Positions 32,250-40,502 of a DNA stretch of 64,000 nucleotides are shown piece after piece. The stretch's first letter is position 1, and each line of letters opens with the position of its first letter. A program made the position numbers and the translations under genes. The stretch covers positions 124,001 to 188,000 of the forward strand of contig JBCCGK010000005.1 in assembly GCA_039029315.1 (NCBI GenBank), written 5' to 3'. This DNA comes from JBCCCJ01 sp039029315 (GTDB lineage: Bacteria; Bacteroidota; Bacteroidia; J057). The notes under the pieces were generated by a model, which ran no database searches, was not told where the DNA came from, and was given only the letters and a program-made list of their open reading frames with translations.

Positions 32250-33134
32250 CTATCCTTCTGCCAATTGTTTTCTGATTTCCTGCAACTCCTTTTTCCTGGC
32301 GTCATCAACCACAGGATAGTTCATGTCCAGAGACTTCATGTGGTCCAAAATTATCTGGGAGACGATGAGGCGCATATTCTTTTTGTCATCAGCTGGAATG
32401 ACGTACCAGGGAGCATGAGGGGCTGCAGTTTGGTTGATGGCTTCTTCATATGCTTTTTGATAATCGTCCCAGTATCCCCGTTCCCTGACATCTGCTTCTG
32501 AGAATTTCCAGTTTTTTGAGGGAGTATCAATTCTCGCCAAAAATCGCTGTCGTTGTTCCTCTTTAGATAGATTGAGAAAAAACTTGATGACATGGATTCC
32601 ATTCCTGGAGATATAGGTCTCAAAATTTCGAATATCTTCATACCTCTGCTCCCACACCTGATCCACATCCTGAATAAATTCTTTGGGGACGCGTTGCCCG
32701 CCAGTCAGAATACCGGGATGAACACGAACGACCAATACTTCTTCATAGTAGGAACGATTAAAAATCCCAATCCGCCCTCTTTCTGGTAGACTTCTTGTGG
32801 TTCGCCACAGATAATCATGATCCAACTCCTGGCTCGTTGGTTTTTTAAACGAATGGACAACGATGCCATGAGGATTGACCCCAGACATGACATGGCGAAT
32901 GGTCCCATCTTTGCCAGCAGCATCCATTGCTTGAAATATCAGCAGCATCCCATAGCGATCATGGGCGTACATCATATTCTGCAACTCATCTATTTCTTCT
33001 CGAAAGTCTTCTAATTTCTTTTTGTAGTCTTTTTTACTCTCATAATAGGGGTCAATGAGGTTCTGAACTTTTTTCAGTTGTAATGTTTTTTCTCCTGTAA
33101 AGGCGAATTGGGAAGAATCAATCTTTGTTGACAT
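32250..33134 (-). CDS. PPK2 family polyphosphate kinase
   Basis: A 294-residue protein from the ATG at 33134 (MSTKIDSSQFAF); an upstream in-frame start adds 30 hydrophobic, AT-rich-coded residues and is unlikely. It has a P-loop (IFQAMDAAGKDGTIRH, Walker A), Walker B region (GIFNRSYYEEVLVVRVHP) and the basic lid (LARIDTPSKNWKFSEADVRER) of PPK2 enzymes, which move phosphate between polyphosphate and nucleotides. Class I favours NDP phosphorylation; the exact class cannot be given by eye. It is cytoplasmic and single-copy here, convergent with rimM. Confidence 0.92.
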   Translation of the reverse strand: MSTKIDSSQFAFTGEKTLQLKKVQNLIDPYYESKKDYKKKLEDFREEIDELQNMMYAHDRYGMLLIFQAMDAAGKDGTIRHVMSGVNPHGIVVHSFKKPTSQELDHDYLWRTTRSLPERGRIGIFNRSYYEEVLVVRVHPGILTGGQRVPKEFIQDVDQVWEQRYEDIRNFETYISRNGIHVIKFFLNLSKEEQRQRFLARIDTPSKNWKFSEADVRERGYWDDYQKAYEEAINQTAAPHAPWYVIPADDKKNMRLIVSQIILDHMKSLDMNYPVVDDARKKELQEIRKQLAEG

Positions 33135-33196
33135 AGAAAAAAATGAGTAAAATATGGTTATAATCAGGGAATTTATGCAAAAAAATGAATTTGTTT

Positions 33197-33227
33197 TTTG
33201 ATTTTTCAAAAACTGGTGAAACATTTG
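33197..33227 (+). promoter_or_regulatory. candidate promoter of the response regulator gene
   Basis: TTTG (33197-33200), exactly 19 bp, then AACATTTG (33220-33227), one mismatch from TTTG/TAnnTTTG. It points toward the response-regulator gene with a leader of about 130 bases. Confidence 0.4.
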
Positions 33228-33361
33228 CTTACGTTAATGATACAATAGATTCATAATAATCCTTATCTATGTAAGATTGTTTGTGAGTCTACGTACTAAC
33301 AGTTAGGGAGACAAAAGTTACACAAGCTTAAATTTTATTCTTATTAGCCTCTGTATCACAT

Positions 33362-33799
33362 ATGAAAAAATTTCCCCGGCCAGAAATCCTGCTGGTTGAT
33401 GACACCAAAAGTGACATCAATTTAATTAGGATCATTTTGGAAGAAGAAGGGTTTGAAGGGGATTTACAGGTAGTCTCCCAAGGTGAAGAAGCACTCGACT
33501 TTGTATTTTGTAGAGGAAATTATTCCGGGAGGTCATCCAGTGCCATTCCCGATCTTATTTTTCTCGATTTGCACATGCCCAGAATGAATGGATACAAAGT
33601 CATCGAGGTCTTAAAAGAACATCCCAAAACCGTATCTATCCCAATTATCGTGCTTTCTGCTCTGGAAAGTGATGAAGATCTCTGCCATTGTTATAGTATG
33701 GGAGTTGGAGGATATATCGTAAAACCTACTGGTTTCGAGATGTTTAGGGATAAGGTAGTTGGGACATTGAAATTCTGGCTACAGGATGCTGTACATTAA
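33362..33799 (+). CDS. single-domain response regulator (Rcp1-like receiver)
   Basis: A 145-residue receiver domain with no output domain. Acidic pair in ILLVDDTKSD, phospho-acceptor Asp in DLIFLDLHMPRMNG (about residue 68), and the conserved Lys in YIVKPTGF. The sequence resembles the Rcp1 group that partners with phytochrome-type kinases. Such proteins pass phosphate on or act by protein contact. No cognate kinase is adjacent. It is preceded by a divergent gap of about 230 bp and followed by the ogt gene after 26 bp. Confidence 0.92.
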   Translation: MKKFPRPEILLVDDTKSDINLIRIILEEEGFEGDLQVVSQGEEALDFVFCRGNYSGRSSSAIPDLIFLDLHMPRMNGYKVIEVLKEHPKTVSIPIIVLSALESDEDLCHCYSMGVGGYIVKPTGFEMFRDKVVGTLKFWLQDAVH

Positions 33800-33825
33800 C
33801 GAGCAATTTTTCCTAATTTAGGGAA

Positions 33826-34320
33826 ATGGAAGGAATCGTAGCCAAAACCTACTATGACACACCATTAGGCCCTCTGGAGATTACTGCCTCGGAGGTTGGG
33901 ATTCGCGCACTTCGATTCATTGATTATCCAACATATGAAGTCAACCCCTCCAATGAGTTCCTGCTTCAGGCAATGGAACAGTTGGATGAGTACTTTGCTG
34001 GAAGTCGGACACATTTCACGGTATTCCTCGATATGCATGGCACCGATTTCCAGCGCAGGGTTTGGAGAGAATTGAAAGAAATTCCGCTTGGAAAGACTGC
34101 GAGCTATCTGGAGATTGCCAAGCGAGTGAAATCGCCAGATGCAGTTCGTGCAGTTGGGAGTGCATGTGGTCGGAACCAACATTGGTTATTTGTGCCTTGT
34201 CATCGGGTCATTGGGAGTGATGGAAAACTGACAGGATATGCTGGAGGGTTGAAACGCAAACGATGGCTCCTGCACCATGAATGGGGGATGTTATATGGGA
34301 AACAAGCCAAATTATTTTAA
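33826..34320 (+). CDS. ogt: methylated-DNA--protein-cysteine methyltransferase
   Basis: A 164-residue suicide repair protein that takes methyl groups from O6-methylguanine onto its own cysteine. The active-site motif PCHRVIG (about Cys125) is followed by the typical GYAGGLKRKRWLL. The DNA-binding helix-turn-helix includes GKTASYLEIAKRVKSPDAVR. The N-terminal part is the usual ribonuclease-H-like lobe. It is 3 bp upstream of mtnA, so the two are surely co-transcribed. Confidence 0.95.
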   Translation: MEGIVAKTYYDTPLGPLEITASEVGIRALRFIDYPTYEVNPSNEFLLQAMEQLDEYFAGSRTHFTVFLDMHGTDFQRRVWRELKEIPLGKTASYLEIAKRVKSPDAVRAVGSACGRNQHWLFVPCHRVIGSDGKLTGYAGGLKRKRWLLHHEWGMLYGKQAKLF

Positions 34321-34323
34321 TCC

Positions 34324-35460
34324 ATGATTGTAAACGGGCAAGCACACCGAACTATCTGGCAACATCCCTCAAAAGAAGCAACTACCTGTATCATCGATCA
34401 ACGACAACTGCCACATGAGTGGATTGTTGCTGAACTAACTTCAGTCGAAGCACATGCCAGAGCCATTCGGGAAATGTGGGTCAGGGGGGCTCCCTTGATT
34501 GGCGCAACAGCCGCTTATGGGATGTATCATGCTTGCCTGGAAGCCAGGGGAAATAAAGATCCCGAGGCATATATTGAACAGCGTGCGCAGCAATTACTCG
34601 CCACCAGGCCGACTGCTGTGAACCTGGCCTGGGCAGTAGACCGCGTTTTGACTAGTATCAAAGCTGTGAAGGACCTTTCTCAAAAAAGTGCCACAGCTTT
34701 GGCCACTGCGAATAGTATTGCTGACGAGGATGTTGAAATTTGCCGTCGAATAGGAGAACATGGTTTGCCATTATTGAAGAAGATAAGCGAATCGAAAAAA
34801 GGCGGACCCATCAATATCTTGACACATTGCAACGCTGGCTGGTTGGCTTGTGTGGATTGGGGGACAGCAACTTCCCCTATCTATCAGGCACATGAGCAGG
34901 GCCTGGATATCCATGTATGGGTGGACGAGACAAGACCCAGAAATCAGGGGGCAAGAATTACCGCCTGGGAACTGGCCCAACACGGGATTCCTCATACAGT
35001 GATTGCGGACAATGTTGGAGGTCATCTTATGCAACATGGCATGGTCGATTTGGTGATTGTGGGGACAGACCGCACAACCCGTTCAGGAGATGTAGCCAAT
35101 AAAATAGGGACCTATTTGAAAGCGCTTGCAGCATGGGACAATCAGATCCCTTTTTATGTAGCCCTTCCTTCCACTACCATAGACTGGCATATCCGGGATG
35201 GAATTAAGGAAATTCCCATTGAACAAAGAGATGCTGAAGAAGTAACCCATATTCGAGGCCTGAATGTGGATAGGCAGGAAATCATCTCAGTCCGACTCAC
35301 ACCAGCATCAAGTTCCGCTGCCAACTATGGGTTCGATGTGACACCAGCAAAGTATGTGACAGGCCTCATCACCGAAAGAGGGGTTTGCGCAGCCAATGAG
35401 GAAGGACTGGCGCAATTATTTCCTGAAAAAAGCAAAATCGGGCAGGCGTCAGATTCCTGA
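34324..35460 (+). CDS. mtnA: S-methyl-5-thioribose-1-phosphate isomerase
   Basis: A 378-residue enzyme of the methionine salvage pathway, turning methylthioribose 1-phosphate into the ribulose form. Signatures: MWVRGAPLIGATAAYG (about residues 54-69), the catalytic cysteine in LTHCNAGWLA, and the catalytic aspartate in GTDRTTRSGDVANKIGTY. Length is normal. Other salvage genes (mtnB, mtnC, mtnD, mtnK) are absent nearby, though the phosphorylase-like and nucleoside hydrolase genes at 38-41 kb act on related compounds. Confidence 0.95.
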   Translation: MIVNGQAHRTIWQHPSKEATTCIIDQRQLPHEWIVAELTSVEAHARAIREMWVRGAPLIGATAAYGMYHACLEARGNKDPEAYIEQRAQQLLATRPTAVNLAWAVDRVLTSIKAVKDLSQKSATALATANSIADEDVEICRRIGEHGLPLLKKISESKKGGPINILTHCNAGWLACVDWGTATSPIYQAHEQGLDIHVWVDETRPRNQGARITAWELAQHGIPHTVIADNVGGHLMQHGMVDLVIVGTDRTTRSGDVANKIGTYLKALAAWDNQIPFYVALPSTTIDWHIRDGIKEIPIEQRDAEEVTHIRGLNVDRQEIISVRLTPASSSAANYGFDVTPAKYVTGLITERGVCAANEEGLAQLFPEKSKIGQASDS

Positions 35461-35495
35461 CAACTTTTTTGTCTTTGGACAGTTATCTTTATGGT

Positions 35496-36047
35496 ATGAA
35501 ACAGTTATCAATTATTTTTTTGGGATTTGTGCTGATTGTGGTTTCACAAGCATGTGCACAAACCCAATCAAAAACCGCTACAGTATCCGAAACCGTATCA
35601 GAGACGACCGCTAATTCTCGAACTTCCAGCATGGATAAAATTGTCAAAACAGAAGCTGAGTGGAAATCTCAGCTGAGCCCGGAACAATATTATATCACCA
35701 GAAAGCAAGGGACCGAACGTGCTTTTTCGGGGGAATATTGGGATAACAAAAAAGCCGGAACCTACACCTGTGTTTGTTGTGATTTGCCTTTGTTTGACTC
35801 AGAAACAAAATTCCGATCTGGCACCGGATGGCCATCCTTTTGGGAAAAGATCGCGCCAGAAAATGTGGAATCTGAAGTAGATCGAAGTCATGGTATGGTC
35901 CGATCAGAAGTACACTGTGGTCGCTGTGATGCACATTTAGGACATGTTTTTCCAGATGGCCCCAAGCCAACGGGATTACGCTATTGCATCAATTCCGCTT
36001 CTCTGAAGTTTATGGCCGAGGAAAAGGCGATGGATGCAAAGAAATAA
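35496..36047 (+). CDS. msrB: peptide-methionine (R)-S-oxide reductase, exported
   Basis: A 183-residue protein from the ATG at 35496 (MKQLSIIFLGFVLIVVS); the frame also allows an earlier start at 35469. A hydrophobic signal ends near SQACAQ, so it is exported and possibly lipidated. The MsrB domain has two zinc-binding pairs (CVCC and CGRC), the conserved FRSGTGWPSFW and the catalytic cysteine in LRYCINSASLKF. It repairs oxidised methionine in envelope proteins. It overlaps the next gene by 14 bp. Confidence 0.93.
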   Translation: MKQLSIIFLGFVLIVVSQACAQTQSKTATVSETVSETTANSRTSSMDKIVKTEAEWKSQLSPEQYYITRKQGTERAFSGEYWDNKKAGTYTCVCCDLPLFDSETKFRSGTGWPSFWEKIAPENVESEVDRSHGMVRSEVHCGRCDAHLGHVFPDGPKPTGLRYCINSASLKFMAEEKAMDAKK

Positions 36048-36999
36048 TCTACATCTCTTATGGATGTTGGTGGTCCTGGCAGCTTGTCAGGACCCAATTG
36101 TTCCTGTTTCAACCTATATAGATTCTCCAGCAGAACCACAGGACTACCTTCAACGAATTATTTTTCAAGATCCGGATACGGGCTATATCGTCGGTGGACA
36201 GCGCTTCGACAAAACCCTCGTGATGCGTACTGTTGATGGAGGCGAAAATTGGGAACAGCTAGCCATGTTTGACCAATTTACGTTCATTCTTTTTGATGTA
36301 CTGACGAAAGAAAACATGGTATTGGGAGCTGGCTTGGGTGGGTTGCGATTGATGAGTCAGGATGCTGGAACCAATTGGAGTCTGCGTCATACAAATGGGA
36401 TCAAAGCCATTCGATCTATGGTCATGATTGAGGATTCTGTCCTGATTGGGGTAGGGGGACTTGGCTATAATAAGGGAGAAATCCTCCAGTCCGAAGATTT
36501 TGGCTTCAGCTGGACAATCGTGGATACACCTGAGGTCGAACTTCGCGACCTTCACTTTTCCGACGATCGAACAGGATATGCCTGCGGCTATGGGGTGGTG
36601 TACAAAACAAAGGATGGTGGCGATAGTTGGACCCTGACGCCTGCTAAGGATGATTTTTTCTCTTCTATCCATTTTCCCAGCCCTAATGTGGGATATACAG
36701 TAGGCCGGACGGGAACCATTTTGAAGACAGAAGATGCTGGGGATTCCTGGGAAAAACTCAGGAATGGAAATTCACCGCTTGTGCCAAGGCATCTATACAA
36801 TCATGTCACATTTTTGGATGTGAATACTGGTTACATCCTTGGGGATAAAGGAGTGTTCCTCAAAACTACTGACGGGGGGCTATCATGGCAAACACTTGAT
36901 CTCGACATAGAGGCTGATTTGCTTCATGGATATTTTTTTCAGGAAGGAGAAGGCCTCTTGGTTGGCAGTCAGGGAACGATTGTTCGTTTTCGAGAATAG
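36034..36999 (+). CDS. Ycf48/BNR-type beta-propeller lipoprotein
   Basis: A 321-residue protein with a lipoprotein signal (LLWMLVVLAAC, about Cys18). The rest is a BNR/Ycf48-like propeller with repeated GGENW, DAGTNWSLR, DGGDSWTLTP, DAGDSWEKL, DGGLSWQTL blades (Asp-box-like motifs) and GYAxG/GYTVG turns. In cyanobacteria Ycf48 is a photosystem II assembly factor; in Bacteroidota the fold is used by many outer-surface proteins and the role is unknown. Its start overlaps the end of msrB, implying coupled translation. Confidence 0.85.
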   Translation: MQRNNLHLLWMLVVLAACQDPIVPVSTYIDSPAEPQDYLQRIIFQDPDTGYIVGGQRFDKTLVMRTVDGGENWEQLAMFDQFTFILFDVLTKENMVLGAGLGGLRLMSQDAGTNWSLRHTNGIKAIRSMVMIEDSVLIGVGGLGYNKGEILQSEDFGFSWTIVDTPEVELRDLHFSDDRTGYACGYGVVYKTKDGGDSWTLTPAKDDFFSSIHFPSPNVGYTVGRTGTILKTEDAGDSWEKLRNGNSPLVPRHLYNHVTFLDVNTGYILGDKGVFLKTTDGGLSWQTLDLDIEADLLHGYFFQEGEGLLVGSQGTIVRFRE

Positions 37000-37024
37000 T
37001 GAAACCTGTAGCCCTAGACTCCGT

Positions 37025-37038
37025 ATGAGTATACTCAT
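37025..37038. promoter_or_regulatory. 14-bp perfect palindrome upstream of the TonB-domain gene
   Basis: ATGAGTATACTCAT is self-complementary and ends 20 bp before the start codon at 37059. This symmetry and position fit a dimeric repressor site. The palindrome is seen; its function is inferred. Confidence 0.4.
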
Positions 37039-37058
37039 TCCTATAAGCATACACCTAC

Positions 37059-38363
37059 ATGAATCCACACTCTACCTTTCTTAGCATTTGTTTCCTTTTT
37101 TTTCTGTTCGCCACCAACTCTTTGATGGCCCAAATTCAGTACTGGAATCAGGAATTTCAGCCTACGAGAGAAAAAAACGCTACCTATTATTCTGATGAAG
37201 GGAAAAACGATACGGCAAAGATCAGGACATTTTTCCTCCTTGATGATAAGCTCAAAGTCCGTCAGATTGTTTTGAACAAACGAGGGTTTGTTACACATGA
37301 GATTTTCTTTTATCCTTCCAGCCAAATCGAACGCGAAACTTTTTTTTCTAAAAGAGGCAGCAAACTCCGCAGGAGAGATTATTCTGAAACGGGCATACTG
37401 ACGAGGCATGTAGTATACAATAAACGAGGAAATGAAACCTCTTCTCACAGATACTATGATAATGGAGCCTTGTTGATGGAAAGGTCCGGTCGCACTGTAA
37501 AATGGTTCAATGAAGATGGAAGCCCAAGACAGCAAGCCATTGGCGATCTGAATGGGACATTTGTCTACACATATCCTTCAGGCCAGAAAAAAGCTGAACT
37601 CACATTTCAGTATGGGAGCCTGAAGCAGCCTGAATATTATTGGTATCCAAATGGACAGATGCGGACAATAATCCCACCCACCCCATTTGCAGAAAGACAT
37701 TATTATCCTACTGGTCAACTCGCTTTCCAAAAAGACAGTGTACTATCCAATGGAGACAAAATGAGTTTTCGCTGGGATACCGGGGGCACTTTGCGCCAAC
37801 AAATTATTGAACCTGCGGCCAACCCCTATCAGGATCTTATCTACTTTTATGCAAATGGCCAAAAAAGTGTGGAAGGTCGTGAGAAGAAGAGGAAACGCGT
37901 AGGAGTATGGACCTTTTATCAGCCAAATGGAGAGTTGTGGTTCACAATTGATAAGGATCAAGAGCAGAAACTGGATTTGGGAAATCGCCTCAAGGATTTG
38001 CCCGTCTCCAGTAGAGAAGCAATTGATCTGGCAGATCTAATGTTTGTCGGGACTCCTCAGATTGATGATGTTGTATGGGCCGAAGAGGAGCCAAGACCCC
38101 TCAATATGGATCAATTAAAACCCTTGATCGGATACCCACAAATATCAAGGGATAAGGGAATCGAAGGCACAGTGGTTGTACGGGTTCTGGTAGATGAGGA
38201 AGGGAATGGAGTCCGATACAAGCTGATCAGAAAGGTCCATCCATCCTTGAACAATGCCGTTGAGCGACATATCTACAAATTGACATTCTCTCCTGCAGTC
38301 CAAAATGGAAAGGCTGTTCCCTTTTGGCTCAATATCCCCTTCAATTTCAAACTGTTGAATTAG
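37059..38363 (+). CDS. YwqK/MORN-like repeat protein with C-terminal TonB domain
   Basis: A 434-residue protein with a signal peptide (ICFLFFLFATNSLMAQ). Residues about 70-300 hold repeated motifs of the type YYPTGQLAFQKDS and YPNGQMRTII, as in YwqK-like or MORN-like repeat proteins. The C-terminus (about 345-434) is a TonB C-terminal domain: YPQISRDKGIEGTVVVRVLV through AVQNGKAVPFWLNIPFNFKL. There is no N-terminal membrane anchor of the classical TonB kind, only a cleaved signal. So it is a soluble periplasmic or secreted protein using the TonB fold, not a complete energy transducer. Function unknown. Confidence 0.82.
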   Translation: MNPHSTFLSICFLFFLFATNSLMAQIQYWNQEFQPTREKNATYYSDEGKNDTAKIRTFFLLDDKLKVRQIVLNKRGFVTHEIFFYPSSQIERETFFSKRGSKLRRRDYSETGILTRHVVYNKRGNETSSHRYYDNGALLMERSGRTVKWFNEDGSPRQQAIGDLNGTFVYTYPSGQKKAELTFQYGSLKQPEYYWYPNGQMRTIIPPTPFAERHYYPTGQLAFQKDSVLSNGDKMSFRWDTGGTLRQQIIEPAANPYQDLIYFYANGQKSVEGREKKRKRVGVWTFYQPNGELWFTIDKDQEQKLDLGNRLKDLPVSSREAIDLADLMFVGTPQIDDVVWAEEEPRPLNMDQLKPLIGYPQISRDKGIEGTVVVRVLVDEEGNGVRYKLIRKVHPSLNNAVERHIYKLTFSPAVQNGKAVPFWLNIPFNFKLLN

Positions 38364-38513
38364 TCAGAGAGGGACACAGCTGACTGAGCGTTTCCCTTAT
38401 GTCTTCGATTCCTATACCACTTGAAATTGTTCGCCAGCATATCCGTAGAGAGTTGCCACATTTTCTCTTGGCTACAACATCCATCCAATACTGACATTCC
38501 AATCTGACGCTTG

Positions 38514-40268
38514 TTAAGAACTCAGTGTCGATGATAGGTTGGTTTGTCCATTTGTAGAAGATGTCATGCTCCCTTGATGAAAAATCCGTTCCAGCATTTT
38601 TTTTGTGATCAGGTAGGTCGGTTTGATTCCCACTTCTCCCAGGCTCCCGGAGGCGAGCGTACTGCCCGTTTCCAGGGGATTATCAGACGCATAATAAGCA
38701 TATCTCAGGATGACTTCCTTGCTGATACTCTGGCGAATGTATGCCGCAGCCTGAATTGCTTTTTGGTAATGGGCACCTTCCATTTCCAGACCAATGGCTC
38801 CCCAGGAGGAGTTCCTGAAGTAGGCGAGTACATCTCGATTCTGGAGAGAAGTACCCAGTACCGTAATCATTGGGCCCTCACATACGTTGCCATGAAAATC
38901 TGAAAAATCTTCCTTGGAGAAGTCATTCTGGAAGGGGTAATTGTCAGCTGTCCCTTCGAAAACATGGGAGTTTGGAATCATAATATCTCCCTTTCCTCCA
39001 TACAGGATACCAGCTTTTCCCATAACCGAGATCGAACTCACCGGCATGAGTTCAGAGGTCTCTCCCATCTCAATGGGCTTCAAGAGTTCATCCATGGTCT
39101 CATAGGCCTGCTCTCCAAACGCATAATCCATGATCAGGAGTACAGGCGCATTTTCCTTGCTGCTCGCGAGTGCAAGATTCAATTCAGGGGAGAGCATTTT
39201 TGCGTCCAGCTTCCAGGTATCAATGATCTGAACCGTGATATTGGTCCCAAACTGATCATTCAGGGTATACATGCCATGCTTTTCAGCATATTCTTCTACT
39301 CGTTTTCGAAGCTCGACATTCTTGGGCTTGCTGAGCAAATTAGCCATATCCTGGATGTTCATCTTTTTCCCAAGATGACCTCTGAGAGCTGGATAGGCAT
39401 AAAGACAGTTCATGACGCCATGAAGGTTGGCACTGATGATATGAAGAGGACGATGATACAATTGATGCTGGATGAGAGAGGCTTTAATTTGGTTGGCCCA
39501 TCTTTCTCCATAGATATGGTGGCCAATTCTTTCTCGTAGCGTAGGGGAGAAACTAATCTCTCGCTCCCGATCGGCCTCATCTATGTCCAGACTGATTTTT
39601 CCTAACCAATAGACAACATGAAAAAGTCCATTGTTCTTGTCAGGGCGTTTGGCGAGATGCTGGTAGGCAATTCTTGTCTCTTCAAATGTTCGGCCGAGAA
39701 TGGTACTCAAATGTGCAAATGCGATTTCGATATTTTTTTCATTCAGGTTGCCTTTTTCGACAATTTCTTCCAACTTTTTCCATTCAGTTCGCAGTTCTCC
39801 ATATTCATCCAGCACATGATTCTTGATTTTTTCGGCCTCTACATACAGAAAAGTCAGATGGGTAAGGATGTCATAAATCTCACTTCGACCCCTCGTTACC
39901 TCAATGAACATATGTTCCTGATCGATTCTATAACAGTTTCTTCGACGACTGGCTGGAACAATCACTTCAAATCCTGAGTCTCCATAGCCTTCCTCTGATA
40001 CCAGTTTGATGAATCTGCATTCCTCAATCCCTTTGGGAAGCCGGTCAATCACATAGGTCAAACCGGCCAATTCTACCTTGTTCGGATCACTCATTGATCC
40101 ATATATCTCAGGACTCAAGGTATGTAAAGCATCAGTCAAAACTTCACCTGGTGCTCCCAGGTTTTGATAGGAGCCACTGTTGAACAAATGCCGCATTTCT
40201 ATGTACAGTCGTTCGATCCCTGCTCTGGCTTCTCTTGCTCTGCTTAGCGCTAATTGGGTGTTTTCCAT
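38514..40268 (-). CDS. large protein with nucleoside-phosphorylase-like C-terminus (possibly DUF6909)
   Basis: A 584-residue cytoplasmic protein. The N-terminal half is helical with charged coiled-coil stretches (TEWKKLEEIVEKGNLNEKNI). The C-terminal half shows GLEMEGAHYQKAIQAA (Met496), the signature of purine-nucleoside phosphorylase and MTA nucleosidase folds, then VILRYAYYASDNPLETGS where those enzymes have the catalytic aspartate. This assignment is by motif. I believe the family is widespread in Bacteroidota under a DUF number, possibly DUF6909, but am not certain. The nucleoside hydrolase gene upstream on the same strand, about 230 bp away, supports a role in nucleoside metabolism. Confidence 0.7.
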   Translation of the reverse strand: MENTQLALSRAREARAGIERLYIEMRHLFNSGSYQNLGAPGEVLTDALHTLSPEIYGSMSDPNKVELAGLTYVIDRLPKGIEECRFIKLVSEEGYGDSGFEVIVPASRRRNCYRIDQEHMFIEVTRGRSEIYDILTHLTFLYVEAEKIKNHVLDEYGELRTEWKKLEEIVEKGNLNEKNIEIAFAHLSTILGRTFEETRIAYQHLAKRPDKNNGLFHVVYWLGKISLDIDEADREREISFSPTLRERIGHHIYGERWANQIKASLIQHQLYHRPLHIISANLHGVMNCLYAYPALRGHLGKKMNIQDMANLLSKPKNVELRKRVEEYAEKHGMYTLNDQFGTNITVQIIDTWKLDAKMLSPELNLALASSKENAPVLLIMDYAFGEQAYETMDELLKPIEMGETSELMPVSSISVMGKAGILYGGKGDIMIPNSHVFEGTADNYPFQNDFSKEDFSDFHGNVCEGPMITVLGTSLQNRDVLAYFRNSSWGAIGLEMEGAHYQKAIQAAAYIRQSISKEVILRYAYYASDNPLETGSTLASGSLGEVGIKPTYLITKKMLERIFHQGSMTSSTNGQTNLSSTLSS

Positions 40269-40356
40269 CCCTAAAGGTACGAAATAGTTGTGAGTAGGGA
40301 TGGGAGAAAAAACAAATCAGGCTCCTGTGGAACTATAGGTGAACGTTTTTCAAGAA

Positions 40357-40364
40357 CAAAAATA
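40357..40364 (-). promoter_or_regulatory. -7 promoter box of the phosphorylase-like gene
   Basis: TATTTTTG on the minus strand fits TAnnTTTG exactly, giving a leader of about 80 bases. No -33 box at 19 bp was seen. Confidence 0.35.
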
Positions 40365-40502
40365 GATGTTGGAACCCTGGCATTCCCTATCTTTCCCACC
40401 TACTATCCCCTTGACTGTTTGGCATGAATATGTTCTCAACAGACAGGGGATTAGACCGACAAGCTGAGCATTTTTTCTCACTTCCCAACTCCCGGACTGT
40501 TG

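Noticed and set aside
36034..36999. Photosynthesis link through the Ycf48-like propeller
   Set aside because: The fold is common in non-photosynthetic Bacteroidota and no photosystem genes are present.
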